From QHXN01 sp032162705 (lineage in GTDB: Bacteria > Acidobacteriota > Blastocatellia > Pyrinomonadales > Pyrinomonadaceae), in assembly GCA_032162705.1 (NCBI GenBank), contig JAVRON010000024.1, positions 21,584 to 85,583 of the forward strand: DNA of 64,000 bases, written 5' to 3'. Positions 51,371-58,458 of this stretch are shown here, in pieces. The position numbers and the translations under genes are program-made. The notes beneath the pieces were generated by a model that had not been told where the DNA came from, searched no databases, and was given only the letters and a program-made list of their open reading frames with translations. Each line of letters begins with the position of its first letter. The first letter of the stretch is position 1.

Positions 51371-54016
51371 TCCTTTGTTCCGCTTGTACTCAATCGAGTC
51401 CTTGAAGGCGAGGGCGATTTTGCCGGTGTCTTGAGTGCGCTCAAGTTGTGCGAGCCAGAAGTTGAAGCCTTCGAGGCCGTGGTCGGGCGCTTCGTCGGGA
51501 TTGCGCCGGAGGAAGCCGAAGTAGTGGAGCAGGAGGAGCGAGCGGTTCTGCTCGCGCTCGATGAGCCTCGGGTCTTCCGAGACCTTCAGCAGTAAGCCCG
51601 CGCGCGTCTCTGTGCCCGAAGAGAGTTGGCCCGCGAGCGAGTCGCGCACTGCGGCGGGGTCGAGCGCAAGCCCCGCGTTCTCGTAGAGGCGTTCGATGTA
51701 CTGCCGTTCGTCGAGTCCTTCATAGAGCGCACGAAACTCCGCGCGCCGCGTCAGCTCCGCGGCCAGCCCGCGCAGGCGATTCTCAAAGTCGTGCTGCGCC
51801 TCTTCGGAGCCAGGCACAAGCCCGCGCCCCGTCTCGCCCGCGTCCGCCATGAAATCCGTGTAGCGAGGCATCGCATTATGAGCGACGAAGTGTAGACGAT
51901 AGAGCGCCTGGCTCCACGCCGTGTACTGGCCGAGCAGGTTGAGCGGGTCTTCTTCGATGAGCGTGGCCCAATCGCGTATGGCAAGCTCGGCGGGCGGCGC
52001 GGCCTCCGACTTCGCGTCAGGCTCGGTCTTCACGACGGCGTAGAGGTCGTCGCGCCCGTCGAAGCGTTTGACGAAGCGTAGTCGTCCCGACGCGACGGCG
52101 CGCGCGAGGAAGGCTTCGTAGTCGGGGCGTCGGTCAGGCCGGACAAGCTCGTTTTTGATGACGACATAAGAGGCCGGAATCCGTTCGAGCAGATTTATAA
52201 ACCCCGTCGGGATTGTGCCCGCGCTCGTCCAGTGCTCGATCTCATCCTCCTGCGGCGAGACGAAGCCGGAGGTTCCGACGATGAGCGGGCGGGCGTGGTC
52301 TGCCGCGCGCAGCATGTAACGGTGATTGAAGTCGGGACCCGCCGGAAGGACGACGATGCCGCCGTGCATCTCCGTCTGCTTCAGCCTGAGCGTCACCGCG
52401 TCCGGGTATACCTCGCCGCGCATGAAAGAGAGCGGCGCGCCGTTGAGTTCCAAGAGCAGAAGCACGCACGCCGCAGCGTAGACCGCGGCGCGGGGCACGC
52501 GTGGCCTTCGCTTGGAGACGAGTTCGGCGAGACGCCCGACGCCGAGGCCCGCGAGCAGGGCGAGGCCGAGGTAAGCGAACATCGCGCCGCGCGTCGGCAC
52601 ACGCATGCTGCGGAAGACCGGGAGCAGGTCGTAACAAATCCGATAGACGAAGAAGTTCCACCCCAGCGAGTAACAGAAACCGACCACCGTGAGAATGACG
52701 CCGAGCCAGAAGATGTCGCCGCGCCGCTCTGACCTGAGCGTCTCGACGAAGTTCGCGTTGGCCGCGCGCAAGCTCGCTGGATACTTGATGCAGAGCCGCG
52801 CCGCGAACGCGACGGTCAGAAGCGCGAGCGCCCGCTCCGAGGTGACGTAGCGAAAGACGCCGTGGAAATAGTCTGTGTTGTCGAAGCCGACGGCGAGGAG
52901 CGAGACGGCGAGCGAGAAGAAGACGAGCGCGTCGAGCCTCGCGAGTAATCTCCGAGTCGCGCCGCTCAACTCGCGGGCATGCACGCTCCTCTTCAGCGGC
53001 TCGACGATGAGCAGCGCCACGAGCGAGAAGAGAACGGGCAGGAGTCCCGGGAAGAGTTTGAAGCGCCCGCCGTCTGGCATGCTCTCGCCCATCCCGAACC
53101 AGAGCTTGTTGCGGTTCTCGACCGACAGCCAGTGGATGGGCCAAGCCGAGTTGGCCTTCACTTCTTCGATGCTGCGCTTGAAGCCGTAGAGCTTCGAGAC
53201 GAGATAGTAAGGCAGCATGAAAGGCACGAGCGCGAGCGCCGCCAACGTGAGCGCCAACGCGCTGCGCCGCCAGAACTCGCGCTCGCGCCACAAACCGTAA
53301 CGCGTCAAGAGCACCGCTCCGACGAGCGCCAACGGCACGAGCGCGAAGGCGAAGAACGAGACGCTCGTCAGTCCCGTCATGAAGAACGCACAGCCCAGCC
53401 ACACCGCGCGCCGACGGCTCCGCTCCCGCGCGAACAGCACCAGCGCCTCGAAGACGAGCGGCAGCCACGGCGAGAAGAGATAGACGAGCTGCGACATCAG
53501 GTGAAAGCGGAAGGGCACGAAGGCGAAGACAACCCCCGCGACCCACGCGACGCCCTGCGAGCCTGTGAGCGTGCGCGCCAGACGGAACGCGCCGTAGCCC
53601 GAGAGCGCGAAGCCGAGGAAGAGCGCCACGGCATGCACCGTCAGCGGCCTCAAGCCCAGAGCGAAGAGCGGGAAGAAAGGGAGCGCCAGCCCGTAGCAGT
53701 GCTCGCTGAAGGCGAGCGTGTAGCGCAGCGGGTAGAACGTGTTCGCGTGGAAGAGATTTAATGGGTCGCGGAAGGTCTGGTGATAGTCCCACCACATGAT
53801 CCACGTCACGAGATAAGGGTCGCCGGGATCGACTACGGCGTCGCGCATGCGCGTCACGTAGGGCCACGTCAGCCCCGCCGTGAAGAGGCAGAAGGCGAGC
53901 ACGACGAGCAGCTCGCGTACGACGCGCAGGCGGGCGACCGACCCCGCCGCGCGGACGAGGACGCCTGCCCCCGCCGCGCTCTCACGCCCCTGCTTGAAGG
54001 CGACCGCGCTTGGCAT
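51359..54016 (-). CDS. Polytopic membrane protein (GT-C/YfhO-like) with C-terminal DUF4214-like module
   Basis: About 885 residues from the ATG at 54016 (MPSAVAFKQGRESA). Around 12-14 membrane helices span residues 35-560. The first periplasmic loop has DPGDPYLVTWIMWWDYHQ, which is typical of bacterial GT-C-like proteins. A soluble domain (about 560-680) is followed by a DUF4214-like tail: ALYRLHFVAHNAMPRYTDFM, LLLHYFGFLRRNPDEAPDHG and IALAFKDSIEYKRN. The tail aligns with that of the gene downstream and with the secreted protein at 62924. The final Ser-Asp-Lys-stop is read from a heptamer repeat. Function is inferred to be glycan assembly at the outer face of the inner membrane. Confidence 0.8.
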   Translation of the reverse strand: MPSAVAFKQGRESAAGAGVLVRAAGSVARLRVVRELLVVLAFCLFTAGLTWPYVTRMRDAVVDPGDPYLVTWIMWWDYHQTFRDPLNLFHANTFYPLRYTLAFSEHCYGLALPFFPLFALGLRPLTVHAVALFLGFALSGYGAFRLARTLTGSQGVAWVAGVVFAFVPFRFHLMSQLVYLFSPWLPLVFEALVLFARERSRRRAVWLGCAFFMTGLTSVSFFAFALVPLALVGAVLLTRYGLWREREFWRRSALALTLAALALVPFMLPYYLVSKLYGFKRSIEEVKANSAWPIHWLSVENRNKLWFGMGESMPDGGRFKLFPGLLPVLFSLVALLIVEPLKRSVHARELSGATRRLLARLDALVFFSLAVSLLAVGFDNTDYFHGVFRYVTSERALALLTVAFAARLCIKYPASLRAANANFVETLRSERRGDIFWLGVILTVVGFCYSLGWNFFVYRICYDLLPVFRSMRVPTRGAMFAYLGLALLAGLGVGRLAELVSKRRPRVPRAAVYAAACVLLLLELNGAPLSFMRGEVYPDAVTLRLKQTEMHGGIVVLPAGPDFNHRYMLRAADHARPLIVGTSGFVSPQEDEIEHWTSAGTIPTGFINLLERIPASYVVIKNELVRPDRRPDYEAFLARAVASGRLRFVKRFDGRDDLYAVVKTEPDAKSEAAPPAELAIRDWATLIEEDPLNLLGQYTAWSQALYRLHFVAHNAMPRYTDFMADAGETGRGLVPGSEEAQHDFENRLRGLAAELTRRAEFRALYEGLDERQYIERLYENAGLALDPAAVRDSLAGQLSSGTETRAGLLLKVSEDPRLIEREQNRSLLLLHYFGFLRRNPDEAPDHGLEGFNFWLAQLERTQDTGKIALAFKDSIEYKRNKGSDK

Positions 54017-54068
54017 TTTTCGACGCGAAGTGTTAGCTTTGCCCCTTCTCTTCAGTACCAGTGAAAAT

Positions 54069-54168
54069 AAGTGATACGTGACGTGTGATGAGTGATGAGT
54101 GACAGGAAAAGACCAACGCTCTTTCTTTTTCTTATCACTCGTCACTCATCACTTATCACTTATCCTGT
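54069..54168. repeat. Heptamer inverted-repeat element 8 (AGTGATG units)
   Basis: Left arm 54069-54107 and right arm 54131-54168 of AGTGATG-type units and complements. It occupies the divergent spacer between the membrane-protein gene and the GT2 gene. Confidence 0.9.
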
Positions 54169-54183
54169 TGGTCTTGCAACCCG

Positions 54184-55245
54184 ATGTCAAGAACACAAGT
54201 CAGAGAGGCGACGACGACGCCTGTGGGGACGCTTGAGTCCGCGCGCAGCCGAGTAGCCGTCCTCATTCCCTGCTACAACGAGGAGCCGACCGTGGCGCGC
54301 GTCGTCGAGAGCTTTCGCAGGGAGCTGCCCGGCGCGCGCATCTACGTCTTTGACAACAACTCGACCGACCGCACCGCCGAAGAGGCGCGTCGCGCGGGCG
54401 CACTCGTCTTCAACGAGCGGCGGCAGGGCAAAGGCTTTGTCGTCCAGTCGATGTTCCGGCAGGTGGACGCCGAGCTTTATGTGATGGTTGACGGCGACGA
54501 TACCTATCCGGCTGAAGCCGTCCACCGCCTGCTCGCGCCCGTCGTCGCGGGCGAGGCCGACATGGCAATCGGCTCGCGCCTGCACTCGGAGTCGCGCAGC
54601 CAGTTCAAGCAGCTTAATCGTCTGGGCAACCGTCTGGTGCGCTCGACTTTGAACTTCATCTTCCGCGTGCGTCTGACCGACATCCTTTCCGGTTATCGCG
54701 TCTTCAACCGGAAGTTCGTCAAGGGGCTGCCGCTCTTCGGCGGCGGCTTCGAGATCGAGACCGAACTGACGATCAAGGCCGTCGGGCGCGGCTTCCGTCT
54801 CGTCGAACTCCCCGTCAACCTCACCGACCGCCCCGAAGGCAGCCACTCCAAGATTCAGTTCATGCGCGACGGCTTCCTCATCCTCAACACGATGCTCGCG
54901 CTTTTTCGCGACTACAAGCCGCTGACGTTCTTCGGCTCGGTCGGCCTGCTTCTCATCCTGCTCGCACTCATCCCCGGCGCGCTCGCTCTCTTCGAGTTCG
55001 TGAGCGCTGGCGCGGTGCCGCGCGCGGCGACGGCTGTCGTGGCCGTCGGCCTGTTTATGTGCGGGCTGCTCTCGATCACCGCCGGTCTGATCCTCCACTC
55101 CATCGCGCGCCGCTCGCAGGAGTTCGAGTATCACATCGGTGTGCTCGCCGACGAGTTGCGCGCAGTCCGCGACCGTCGGGCCCCGGGTGAAGACGAGGGC
55201 GTGGGTCGTGACGACGGGGGCATGGGTCAAAGCAAGGCTGACTGA
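54184..55245 (+). CDS. GT2-family polyprenyl-phosphate glycosyltransferase
   Basis: A 353-residue GT-A enzyme. The catalytic domain (about 20-240) starts VAVLIPCYNEEPTV, has FDNNSTDRT and the metal-binding MVDGDDTYP (the DxD), and resembles DPM1/GtrB-type transferases that load a sugar onto a lipid carrier. Two C-terminal membrane helices (about 255-280 and 290-315) anchor it. Its stop overlaps the next start (TGATG), so it is coupled to the GT-C-like gene that probably uses the lipid-linked sugar. Confidence 0.9.
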   Translation: MSRTQVREATTTPVGTLESARSRVAVLIPCYNEEPTVARVVESFRRELPGARIYVFDNNSTDRTAEEARRAGALVFNERRQGKGFVVQSMFRQVDAELYVMVDGDDTYPAEAVHRLLAPVVAGEADMAIGSRLHSESRSQFKQLNRLGNRLVRSTLNFIFRVRLTDILSGYRVFNRKFVKGLPLFGGGFEIETELTIKAVGRGFRLVELPVNLTDRPEGSHSKIQFMRDGFLILNTMLALFRDYKPLTFFGSVGLLLILLALIPGALALFEFVSAGAVPRAATAVVAVGLFMCGLLSITAGLILHSIARRSQEFEYHIGVLADELRAVRDRRAPGEDEGVGRDDGGMGQSKAD

Positions 55246-57638
55246 TGACAAGCGCGCTGGCCGAGCCTGATTCTCTTCGACGCCGCACGCACGCGGGGCG
55301 CGGGCGTCTCGCAGCCCTTCGCACGCGCGCTGAGTTCGGCGATGCGCTCCTGTTCTTCTACCTGCTCGTCTTCGTCCGACAGTACCTCTGGGTCTTCGAC
55401 AGCAACGCGCTCGCGTGGGGCTTGTCTGCCCCACTCGCCGCCGCCGCGTGGTACTTCTACGTCAGGACGAAGCCGCTCGCGACCGCTGGCACGGGGCGCG
55501 AGTTCTGGCTCGTGGTCTTGCCGCCGCTCGTCTTCTTCTACCTGCTGCGACTTCCCTTCCCGGATGTTTCGTTCGACGTGCTCAACTACAGGCTGCTGCA
55601 CGCCGAACGCTCTTTGCGCGGCACGCTCTTCGCGCCCGGCGACTTCTTCCCAACAGCCGCGCCCTATAACCCCGCGCCCGACACGCTGACCGGACTCTTC
55701 CGTCTCGCGCTCGGCTATCGCCTCGGCACTATCGTCAACCTGCTCGCGCTCGTCTGGGCGGCACAGGTCATAGACAAAATCCTGCGCCCCTTTGTCTCGC
55801 GCGCATGGCCGCGAGCCGCGTGCGTGCTCGTCGTCGTGCTGGCCGAGCAGCTTCTGTTCGAGGTCAACAACTATATGGTTGACCTTCTGGCGCTGCCGCT
55901 GTTGCTTGAAGCGACGTGGCTCGCGCTTCGAGCGGAGGAGGCCGAGAGACTTCGTGCAGTCTTCGTCCGCGTCGCGCTGCTCGTGGGCGCAAGCGCGGCG
56001 CTCAAGCTGACGAATGCGGCGGTCATCCTCCCCATCATTACGGTCTGCGCGTATAAGGCACTTGCAGGGAAGCGGCGGCTAAAGTTGACGGAACTGCCTT
56101 CGACGGTTGCTCTCACGTTCGTCGCGTTCATCGCGCCGCTCTTTCCCTTCGGCGTCTATTTGTGGCGACTGACCGGCAATCCTTTCTTCCCGCTCGCCAA
56201 CGGTTTTTTCAAGTCGCCCTACTGGCCGACGGGCGGCGGCTGGGACGAACGCTGGGGGCCCAAAGGATTCTGGGAGACAGTGGCGTGGCCCGTGCTGGCA
56301 AGCTTCGAGCCTGCGCGCCACTCGGAGCTTTCGGTCTACTCGGGCCGGATCACAATCGGCTTCGTCGTCGCGCTCTGCGGACTCATCCTCGCGTGGCGCG
56401 ACGCGCGTTTGCGCTCGCTCTGTCTTGTTCTCCTCGCGGGCTGCCTGCTCTGGAGCGCGGGCGGTATGGGCTACAGCCGCTACGGCCTCTATCTCGAACT
56501 GCTCTCCGGCGCGGGCGTCGTCGCCGTCGCCTCGTCATTCTTGAACGCCTCGTCGCTCTTGAAGGCCACGCACCACGCCTCGTCCGTCTCAACCGATTCG
56601 TCCGTCTCCGCTGTCTCATCCGTCTCCGCTGCGTCATCCATCTCCGCCGCATCGCCGTCGCGCGCCGCACTCTCTTGGAGGACTGCTGTGGCCGCGCTCT
56701 TCGGCGTCGCGCTGTGTGTGCAGGCCGCGCGGGCGTGCCTGTACGCGCTCGGCTACGAGTGGAGCATGCGCCCGACGGCCCTTTCGAGTTGGAGTGCATA
56801 CAGGCACGAGGCACGCTTTATCTTTCGCGACCGCGCGCTGCGAAGTTTCCTGAACGAAGAGGCGCGCACGCTCTTCGACGGCCCACACGCGTGGGTCGAG
56901 AGCGGCGTCAAGTCTACCGGCGTCGAAGTGCTCATCGACGCGCAAGCGCCCGTCATCACCGTCAACCGTCAGGAGTATTTCGCCACGCGCACGGCGCGCG
57001 AAACCTTCGTCCGCACGGTCAAGGCCGCGCCCGCGCGGATGCTCTCGCTCTGCCTGCCCGAAGACCTCTTACAGGCGAAGGAGTTCATCACGAGCCGTGG
57101 GCTTTCGGTCGGGCGCGTCGTGCCGGTACAGGTTCCCTTCTTTTCGCAGCGCAACCGGATAGGTATGATGCTTATCGAGGTCACACGCCCCGAGGGGTCT
57201 GAAGGAGAGGCCGCGCTCGAACGATTCTGGAAGACATCAGCGTTGCCGGATGAAGACTACCGCGCGGGCATCACGACGGCAGCAGACGCGCCGACGACCA
57301 TGCGTGCAGGTGAGCGCGTCGGCTTACGCTTGCGCGTGCGCAACCTCGGACGCTCGACGTGGCCCGCGCACGGCGACACGCGCGGCATGTATCAGGTAAA
57401 CATCGGCGACCGCTGGCTCGACGAAACGGGCACGCGCGTCGTGAACGACCTCGACGGACGCATGTCTCTTCCCGAAGACCTGCGGCCCGGCGTCGAAGTC
57501 GAGTTGCCGCTCAATGTGACCGCGCCGCGCTCGCCCGGCGAGTACGTTCTCGAAATAGATTTGATTCATGAGAGCGTGACCTTCTTCGGCGAGAAAGGCT
57601 CGCGGACTCTGCGTTTGCACGTGCGCGTCGAGCCGTAG
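55245..57638 (+). CDS. GT-C-like membrane glycosyltransferase with C-terminal Ig-like module
   Basis: A 797-residue protein. About 11-12 membrane helices fill residues 30-520; the first large loop has FDVLNYRLLHAERSLRG, matching GT-C-type enzymes that use polyprenyl-phosphate sugars. Residues 446-469 are four in-frame copies of a hexapeptide (SSVSTD, SSVSAV, SSVSAA, SSISAA) from an 18-bp repeat. After a short soluble region, residues about 665-797 form a beta-sandwich (VRNLGRSTWPAHG, LPEDLRPGVEVELPLNV, SPGEYVLEIDLIHE) shared with the next three genes. It is coupled to the GT2 gene. Confidence 0.82.
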   Translation: MTSALAEPDSLRRRTHAGRGRLAALRTRAEFGDALLFFYLLVFVRQYLWVFDSNALAWGLSAPLAAAAWYFYVRTKPLATAGTGREFWLVVLPPLVFFYLLRLPFPDVSFDVLNYRLLHAERSLRGTLFAPGDFFPTAAPYNPAPDTLTGLFRLALGYRLGTIVNLLALVWAAQVIDKILRPFVSRAWPRAACVLVVVLAEQLLFEVNNYMVDLLALPLLLEATWLALRAEEAERLRAVFVRVALLVGASAALKLTNAAVILPIITVCAYKALAGKRRLKLTELPSTVALTFVAFIAPLFPFGVYLWRLTGNPFFPLANGFFKSPYWPTGGGWDERWGPKGFWETVAWPVLASFEPARHSELSVYSGRITIGFVVALCGLILAWRDARLRSLCLVLLAGCLLWSAGGMGYSRYGLYLELLSGAGVVAVASSFLNASSLLKATHHASSVSTDSSVSAVSSVSAASSISAASPSRAALSWRTAVAALFGVALCVQAARACLYALGYEWSMRPTALSSWSAYRHEARFIFRDRALRSFLNEEARTLFDGPHAWVESGVKSTGVEVLIDAQAPVITVNRQEYFATRTARETFVRTVKAAPARMLSLCLPEDLLQAKEFITSRGLSVGRVVPVQVPFFSQRNRIGMMLIEVTRPEGSEGEAALERFWKTSALPDEDYRAGITTAADAPTTMRAGERVGLRLRVRNLGRSTWPAHGDTRGMYQVNIGDRWLDETGTRVVNDLDGRMSLPEDLRPGVEVELPLNVTAPRSPGEYVLEIDLIHESVTFFGEKGSRTLRLHVRVEP
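56580..56651. repeat. Four in-frame 18-bp repeats within the GT-C-like gene
   Basis: Units at 56580-56597, 56598-56615, 56616-56633 and 56634-56651 are variants of TCATCCGTCTCCGCTGCG. They encode a Ser/Val/Ala-rich linker between membrane helices. Confidence 0.9.
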
Positions 57639-57730
57639 AAGGCGGAGGCACGCGAGCCGTAGAGGCTGAAGGCACGCATGTTTGACTTTCCGTCCCGTTG
57701 AAAATTTTGAGAACGGAGAACCGCTTAGAT

Positions 57731-58273
57731 ATGAAGACGAGAGTGATACTCATCGCCGCCGCCATAGCGCTGGCGCTCGGTATTGGTTGCCGTGGCAGAC
57801 AGCCCGCGACGACGAACAATGCGACGACGAACGCCGCGCAGCCCGCGGTAAGCAAGACGCCCGGGCCTTTGCCCGAGGGAGCGTTCAAGGCGCAGATAAC
57901 TCTGCCCGACGCGCCCTCGAAGCTCCGCGCGGGCCAGAAAGAGACGGTTCAAGTTCATCTCAAGAACGCGAGCGATGTTTTCTGGTGGTCGCGCGGCGGC
58001 GAGACGAACGAACGCAACGACAACTGGTTCTATATCGCCGCCGGTAATCGCTGGCTGAAAGCCGACGGCTCGCTCGTCACGAACATGGACGGGCGCTACG
58101 GCATCGGGAAAGACCTCAAGCCCGGCGAGGAGACTGAAGTTCCCCTCGTCGTCACCGCGCCGAAGGAACCCGGCGACTACCTGCTCGAAGTAGACCTCAT
58201 ACAGGAACAGGTCGCATGGTTCAGCGACAAAGGCTCGCCCACGGCGAGGGTGAAGGTCACAGTGGTAAGATGA
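57731..58273 (+). CDS. Probable lipoprotein consisting of one Ig-like module
   Basis: A 180-residue protein starting MKTRVILIAAAIALALGIGC, with a Cys after the hydrophobic stretch that could be the lipid-modified residue, though the lipobox is weak. After an Asn/Thr-rich linker, residues about 50-180 form the same beta-sandwich as the C-terminus of the upstream gene: VHLKNASDVFWWSRGG, GNRWLKADG, LKPGEETEVPLVVTAPKEPG and LLEVDLIQEQVAWFSDKGS. GGAG lies 11 bases before the ATG. It may be an envelope-anchored partner of the glycan enzymes. No catalytic residues are seen. Confidence 0.8.
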   Translation: MKTRVILIAAAIALALGIGCRGRQPATTNNATTNAAQPAVSKTPGPLPEGAFKAQITLPDAPSKLRAGQKETVQVHLKNASDVFWWSRGGETNERNDNWFYIAAGNRWLKADGSLVTNMDGRYGIGKDLKPGEETEVPLVVTAPKEPGDYLLEVDLIQEQVAWFSDKGSPTARVKVTVVR

Positions 58274-58278
58274 ATCGC

Positions 58279-58455
58279 AAGTAGTCAGTAGTCAGTAGAC
58301 AGTAGTCAGTAGTCAGTAGGCTCCGCTCGGCGGACGCCGCTGATGAATTCACCCTGGGCATTCTGCCCATGAGGTTTCCTGCTGGCTACTGTCTGTTTCC
58401 TACTGGCTACTGACTACTGTCTACTGACCACTGTCTACTGTCTACTGTCTACTGC
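58279..58455. repeat. Heptamer inverted-repeat element 9 (AGTAGTC units)
   Basis: Left arm (58279-58320) of AGTAGTC/AGTAGAC units pairs with a longer right arm (about 58387-58455) of CTACTGT/CTACTGA units. Between them is about 65 bases with no gene. The right arm ends 3 bases before the ATG of the next gene. Confidence 0.92.
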
Positions 58456-58458
58456 TTT

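Noticed and set aside
54187..55434. 415-codon minus-strand frame opposite the GT2 gene
   Set aside because: Low-complexity charged sequence without motifs; the plus strand encodes a complete GT2 enzyme.
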